Part shown: positions 5,797-9,092 of the stretch, in pieces | How the letters are laid out: each line of letters begins with the position of its first letter | Numbering within the stretch: the first letter of the stretch is position 1 | Assembly: GCA_011390385.1 (NCBI GenBank) | Contig: JAABSN010000134.1 | Location: 1 to 9,092, forward strand | Direction of reading: 5' to 3' | Origin: Thioalkalivibrio nitratireducens | Lineage (GTDB): Bacteria; Pseudomonadota; Gammaproteobacteria; Ectothiorhodospirales; Ectothiorhodospiraceae | DNA: 9,092 nucleotides | Made by a program: the position numbers and the translations under genes | The notes under the pieces: model-generated | Databases searched by the model: none | What the model was told of the DNA's origin: nothing | The model's input: the letters and a program-made list of their open reading frames with translations, nothing else

Positions 5797-7175
5797 CTAC
5801 CGACAACTCGATGACTGGCGTCGGGCAAGGCTTGGACCAGGCAGCAAAGGTGGCCCTGTTGCGGGAAACCATGCCGTTCAAGACTGTGCCGGAGGAAACC
5901 TTGCGGCGGATCGCCGACCTGGCAAAAGAAGAAACGCTGCCCGCTGGAGCGCATTTGTATCATGAGGGGGACAGGGCAGACGATCTGTTCGTGATCGCCT
6001 CCGGAAAGATCGAACATGCGCTTGGGCCCGAAGCCGAAGCTTCCAAGCTTGTAAAGATGGTCAAACGCGGCGATGTCATCGGTTGGGCAGCGCTGTTGAG
6101 TACCAAACAGCGTCGTCTGGCAACGACGGTTGCCGAAGCAGATACGCAGATCCTGCGTATCAACGCTCAGGAATTGCGCGACCTGTTTCAAACCGACCAG
6201 CAGACGGGTGACATGGTGATGAGTCGCTTTGCGACCATGATCAAGGAGGACTACACCCTTCCGGACTGGTTGGCCAAGACAAGCCGCATCGGCGAGGGCC
6301 CGGTAGCCCGGCCCGAAGCCGAAGTCCCCGTCAGCGAGAGTCGACTCGCGCTGTTGGGTTACCGGCTCGGTCTCTGGGCCAAGAGCCCAAAGCCTTATTT
6401 GATGTTCACCGGCTTCGCGGCAGTGCTGCTGTTCTGGCATTTCTCGGTAGACGTCTTTGAGTGGCCACGGTTCCGAAACATGCCGGGGCTCGTTGAAGTT
6501 ATCACGGAGTGGGTGTCGCGCGACCCGATCTACGGTCTGTCGCTCTGGACGCCGGAGTATTACACTCATATCATTGTAAGTATCCGGCGGGTATTCATAG
6601 CCTTCCTGTTAGCGACGGCGCTCGGAGTGACTCTTGGGTTGTTCATGGGTTGGTCCAAGGGCGTTCGGGAGTTTGTGTTCCCGGTGTTCGAGACTTTGCG
6701 CCCGATTCCCATTCTCGCCTGGGTTCCACTCGCGATCATCATGTTCGCCTATGCCGAATCCACGGTGATCTTTCTGACCTTCCTGGCTTCGTTCTATGCC
6801 ACGGCATTGAACACGATGCTGGGTGTGGATTCGATCGACGAATCGTACAGTCGTGCGGCGTCGTGTTTGGGAGCCAACAAGGGGCAGGTCTTCCGGCATG
6901 TCATTGTCCCGGGCGCGTTGCCATTCATCTTTACCGGCTTGCAGATCTCGGTCGGGGTTGCGTGGTTCTCGCTTGTCGCGGCCGAAATGGTATCCGGCGA
7001 ATTCGGACTCGGCTTTGTCATCAACACCTCGTACACCATGGTGAAGTACCCGACGATCGTCATCGGAATGATCACCTTGGGAGCTGTTGGCTATACGACC
7101 AGTGCAATGGTGCGCATGCTCGGTGACCAGCTGATGCAATGGCGGGTACGTGAACTCGCGATGGGGGGACGTTAA
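5793..7175 (+). CDS. ABC permease with N-terminal CNBD-like domain
   Basis: This 460-residue protein joins a cytoplasmic cyclic-nucleotide-binding-like domain (about residues 27-155) to a NitT/TauT-type (BPD_transp_1) inner-membrane permease (about 200-450). The CNBD part has LYHEGDRADDLFVIASGKIE (55-74), KRGDVIGWAAL (91-101) and R107/R108; as in the ferredoxin fusion, the cassette Glu is Trp (W98). The permease part shows hydrophobic segments near 203-219, 265-285, 305-320, 324-342, 378-397 and 421-440. It also has FETLRPIPILAWVP (299-312) and the ATPase-coupling loop RAASCLGANKGQVFRHVIVP (354-373). Ordinary permeases of this family have about 250-290 residues and no N-terminal sensor. The ATPase gene begins two bases after the stop. 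The domain organisation is certain from motifs; the regulatory ligand is unknown. Confidence 0.92.
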   Translation: MTTDNSMTGVGQGLDQAAKVALLRETMPFKTVPEETLRRIADLAKEETLPAGAHLYHEGDRADDLFVIASGKIEHALGPEAEASKLVKMVKRGDVIGWAALLSTKQRRLATTVAEADTQILRINAQELRDLFQTDQQTGDMVMSRFATMIKEDYTLPDWLAKTSRIGEGPVARPEAEVPVSESRLALLGYRLGLWAKSPKPYLMFTGFAAVLLFWHFSVDVFEWPRFRNMPGLVEVITEWVSRDPIYGLSLWTPEYYTHIIVSIRRVFIAFLLATALGVTLGLFMGWSKGVREFVFPVFETLRPIPILAWVPLAIIMFAYAESTVIFLTFLASFYATALNTMLGVDSIDESYSRAASCLGANKGQVFRHVIVPGALPFIFTGLQISVGVAWFSLVAAEMVSGEFGLGFVINTSYTMVKYPTIVIGMITLGAVGYTTSAMVRMLGDQLMQWRVRELAMGGR

Positions 7176-7177
7176 TC

Positions 7178-8044
7178 ATGAGCGCAGTAATGAACAGAAG
7201 TACTCAGCCCAGCAAATACGGTGCAACACGGGGCGCGATCCAGATCAAGAACGTCGACAAGATCTATGATCCGGAAGGCGCGGCGGTCCAGGCAGTCGAT
7301 AATTGCACCCTGGATATTCCGGCCGGAGAGATCTGCATGATCGTCGGTCCATCGGGCTGCGGCAAGACCACTTTGCTCAATGCCATCGCCGGGTTTCACA
7401 GTATCACTAGTGGTGAAATCACCCTGGATGGGGAACTTCTCTGCGGACCGGGAAAGCCGCAGGCCGAACCCGGGTCGGATCGAGTCGTGGTGTTTCAGAA
7501 CGGGGCCCTGTTTCCCTGGAAGACCAATCTCGAGAACGTCGCATTTGGTCCGATCGTCCAGGGGAAGTTGAACAAGAAGGAGGCGTATGAAAAGGCGCGC
7601 AGCCTGATGGCCGACGCCGGTCTCGGCAGGTCCGAACGGAACTACCCGGGCGAGATCTCTTCGGGAGTTCGGCGGCGGGTCGAGATTGTCCGGGCCCTGA
7701 TGAACGATCCCGCGGTGCTTCTTCTCGACGAACCTTATCGAGCCCTCGATTCCCTGACCAAGTCGGTCATGCACGAATCGTTGCTGGAGACCTACTACAA
7801 GAACAAGGTCACGATCTTCTTCATCACTCACGATCTCGAGGAAGCCATTTTTCTCGGGCATCGCGTGGTCATCATGACCAGTCGTCCCTGTCGGCCAAAG
7901 AAGATTCTCGAGGTGGATATTCCACATCCGCGTGACTACAACGCACTGACAAGTACTCGCTTTCGCGAGCTGATGGATGAAACCATGGATGCGGTGCACG
8001 AGGAGGCGGTCAAGGCCTTCGAGGCCGGGGAGAAAGAAGGCTGA
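7178..8044 (+). CDS. ABC importer ATPase with altered signature motif
   Basis: This 288-residue cytoplasmic ATPase should drive the adjacent permeases. Walker A is GPSGCGKTT (57-65, K63), the Q-loop is VFQNGALFPW (105-114), Walker B is VLLLDEP (180-186) with D184 and E185, and the switch histidine is H218 in ITHDLEEA. The signature reads I160-S-S-G-V164 where importers usually have LSGGM/Q, so the first signature glycine is Ser162. The D-loop reads RALD rather than the common GALD. The start ATG 7178 is two bases past the first permease's stop and has only a G-rich run (7163-7168) as ribosome binding site, so translation is probably coupled. A second ATPase gene begins at 9018 with a nearly identical start, so the working transporter may hold two different ATPases. 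It belongs to the NrtD/SsuB/TauB group. Confidence 0.93.
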   Translation: MSAVMNRSTQPSKYGATRGAIQIKNVDKIYDPEGAAVQAVDNCTLDIPAGEICMIVGPSGCGKTTLLNAIAGFHSITSGEITLDGELLCGPGKPQAEPGSDRVVVFQNGALFPWKTNLENVAFGPIVQGKLNKKEAYEKARSLMADAGLGRSERNYPGEISSGVRRRVEIVRALMNDPAVLLLDEPYRALDSLTKSVMHESLLETYYKNKVTIFFITHDLEEAIFLGHRVVIMTSRPCRPKKILEVDIPHPRDYNALTSTRFRELMDETMDAVHEEAVKAFEAGEKEG

Positions 8045-8120
8045 TACATGGCCCCGATTTCCACATCCATTCCTTCGGTGGCCCTGCGGCCCGCGAACAA
8101 ATAGTAGAGGTGAGATAACA

Positions 8121-8978
8121 ATGAGTGCACAAGTGATGACGCATCAAATGCCGGGGCCGGGTCGGCTGAGAAAGATGATGACGAACCAGCGTTTTTATAG
8201 AGCCCTCATAGGGATTGGGGTGTTTATCTTCCTTTGGGAGGCGGGCGCCAGATCCCAGGAGTGGGCAGGGTTCGCATTTCCCTGGATCGGCCTGGTTCCG
8301 CCTCCGACAGCGGTTCTGGGAGCGTGGAGTACAGTGTTTGTCGAGCCGAGCTACTGGATGAGCTGGCTACAGAGTTTCGGCCGCGTGCTGGCTGGATTTA
8401 CCGCGGCGGTGTTGCTGGGCGTGCCACTTGGCTTGGCGATGGCCGTGAGTCGAACCTTCAATGGGCTGGCATTTCCCACCTTCGAGGTGTTGCGACCGAT
8501 TCCGCCATTGGCATGGGTCCCCGCCGCCATCATCTTCTGGCCGACACAGGAAATGGCAATTGCCTTCGTCACCTTCCTCGGCGCCTTTTACACGATCGTG
8601 ATCAACGTGGTCGGTGGCGCGAAATCGATCGATATTCGCTATTTCCAGGCAGCCCAATCTATGGGTTCGAATGGGGCGGACATCTTCCGACGCATCATCC
8701 TGCCGGGCGTGCTGCCTTCGATCTTCCTGGGCGCGGCTGTTGGTATGGGCATTACGTGGGAGGTGGTCGTTGCTGCAGAGATGATCTCGGGTGGCGGCAG
8801 CCAGATCGGAGGCACCGCGGGCGGCGGACTCGGATTCTTTATCTGGAATTCGTATCTGGGTGGATCTTACGAGCTCATCGTTGTTGGAATGATCAGTATT
8901 GGTATCGCGGGCTATCTGTGCAGTAGCGCGATCCGAACAGCAGGAACCTGGGCGACGCCTTGGAAGCGGCTCCGTTAG
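8121..8978 (+). CDS. second NitT/TauT-family ABC permease
   Basis: This 285-residue inner-membrane permease of the BPD_transp_1 family has hydrophobic segments near 27-40, 88-110, 126-140, 144-164, 196-219 and 252-271. FEVLRPIPPLAWVPAAI (121-137) mirrors the same motif in the first permease, and the ATPase-coupling loop is FQAAQSMGSNGADIFRRIILPG (175-196, given as a span). It has no CNBD. A glycine-rich stretch, SGGGSQIGG..GGGLG (223-238), replaces the shorter SGEFGLG seen in the first permease. The frame stays open upstream, but ATG 8121 follows AGAGGTGAG (8106-8114) and gives a normal-length protein. It lies 76 bases after the first ATPase gene and 39 before the second. With two permease genes present, the transmembrane pore is probably a heterodimer. 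Confidence 0.92.
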   Translation: MSAQVMTHQMPGPGRLRKMMTNQRFYRALIGIGVFIFLWEAGARSQEWAGFAFPWIGLVPPPTAVLGAWSTVFVEPSYWMSWLQSFGRVLAGFTAAVLLGVPLGLAMAVSRTFNGLAFPTFEVLRPIPPLAWVPAAIIFWPTQEMAIAFVTFLGAFYTIVINVVGGAKSIDIRYFQAAQSMGSNGADIFRRIILPGVLPSIFLGAAVGMGITWEVVVAAEMISGGGSQIGGTAGGGLGFFIWNSYLGGSYELIVVGMISIGIAGYLCSSAIRTAGTWATPWKRLR

Positions 8979-9017
8979 GCCAACCACGCGACCATACAGA
9001 AATCAGGAGACGCTAAG

Positions 9018-9092
9018 ATGAGCGCAGTATTGAACAAGCCCGGCAAGGGGACTCAAGACCTCAAGATCGACTCAGGTGAGATGCGAGTCGAG
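9018..9092 (+). CDS. second ABC ATPase (5' end only)
   Basis: Only the first 25 codons are in the window, beginning MSAVLNKPGKG and running off the right edge in frame. The ATG follows AGGAGA (9005-9010) by seven bases. The first twelve bases, ATGAGCGCAGTA, are identical to the start of the ATPase gene at 7178, and both proteins begin MSAV[M/L]N. A second ATPase partner is therefore likely. No Walker motif is visible yet, so the call rests on N-terminal similarity and operon position. Confidence 0.6.
   Translation, partial: MSAVLNKPGKGTQDLKIDSGEMRVE

Noticed and set aside
8048..8104. 18-codon frame between the ATPase and second permease
   Set aside because: Very short, weak ribosome site, no overlap with a neighbouring start.
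7977..8120. Upstream extension of the second permease frame
   Set aside because: The extension overlaps the ATPase C-terminus, is Arg/Pro-rich, and ATG 8121 has a good ribosome site and gives normal family length.
1..9092. CRISPR array, tRNA or rRNA genes
   Set aside because: No regularly spaced repeats and no cloverleaf or rRNA-like sequence were found.

Overview
The window looks like one chromosomal segment of a moderately GC-rich proteobacterium. A gammaproteobacterium is my guess, from codon usage, the protein style and a REP/MITE-like element at the left edge. Genus cannot be read from the sequence. All convincing genes lie on the + strand, in one closely spaced array from 578 past the right edge.

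Layout: (1) 1-130, a palindromic MITE-like element. (2) 131-577, a gene-free control region with a perfect 7-1-7 inverted repeat and a very good sigma-54 (-24/-12) promoter match at 506-521. (3) 578-4327, a complete three-component Rieske non-heme iron oxygenase: catalytic alpha subunit, beta subunit, FAD/2Fe-2S reductase, a possible 50-residue protein, and a Rieske ferredoxin fused to a cyclic-nucleotide-binding-like domain (CNBD). (4) 4328-4494, a spacer full of small hairpins. (5) 4495-9092, a NitT/TauT-family ABC importer: periplasmic binding protein, a permease with its own N-terminal CNBD, an ATPase with an altered signature motif, a second permease, and the start of a second ATPase cut by the window edge.

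Together the genes encode uptake of a small organic solute and its oxygenation inside the cell: binding protein, two-permease/two-ATPase importer, then reductase, Rieske ferredoxin and alpha/beta oxygenase. The gene content resembles methanesulfonate monooxygenase loci (msmABCD with msmEFGH), but the alpha subunit has an ordinary Rieske spacing and an unusual His-X3-His iron motif, so I do not assign that substrate. A sulfonate or other small anion is a guess from the importer family.

The most unusual point is that homologous CNBD-like domains are fused both to the electron carrier and to the import permease. In both, the conserved phosphate-cassette Glu is replaced by Trp. This suggests that one intracellular ligand or signal sets both substrate entry and electron supply.
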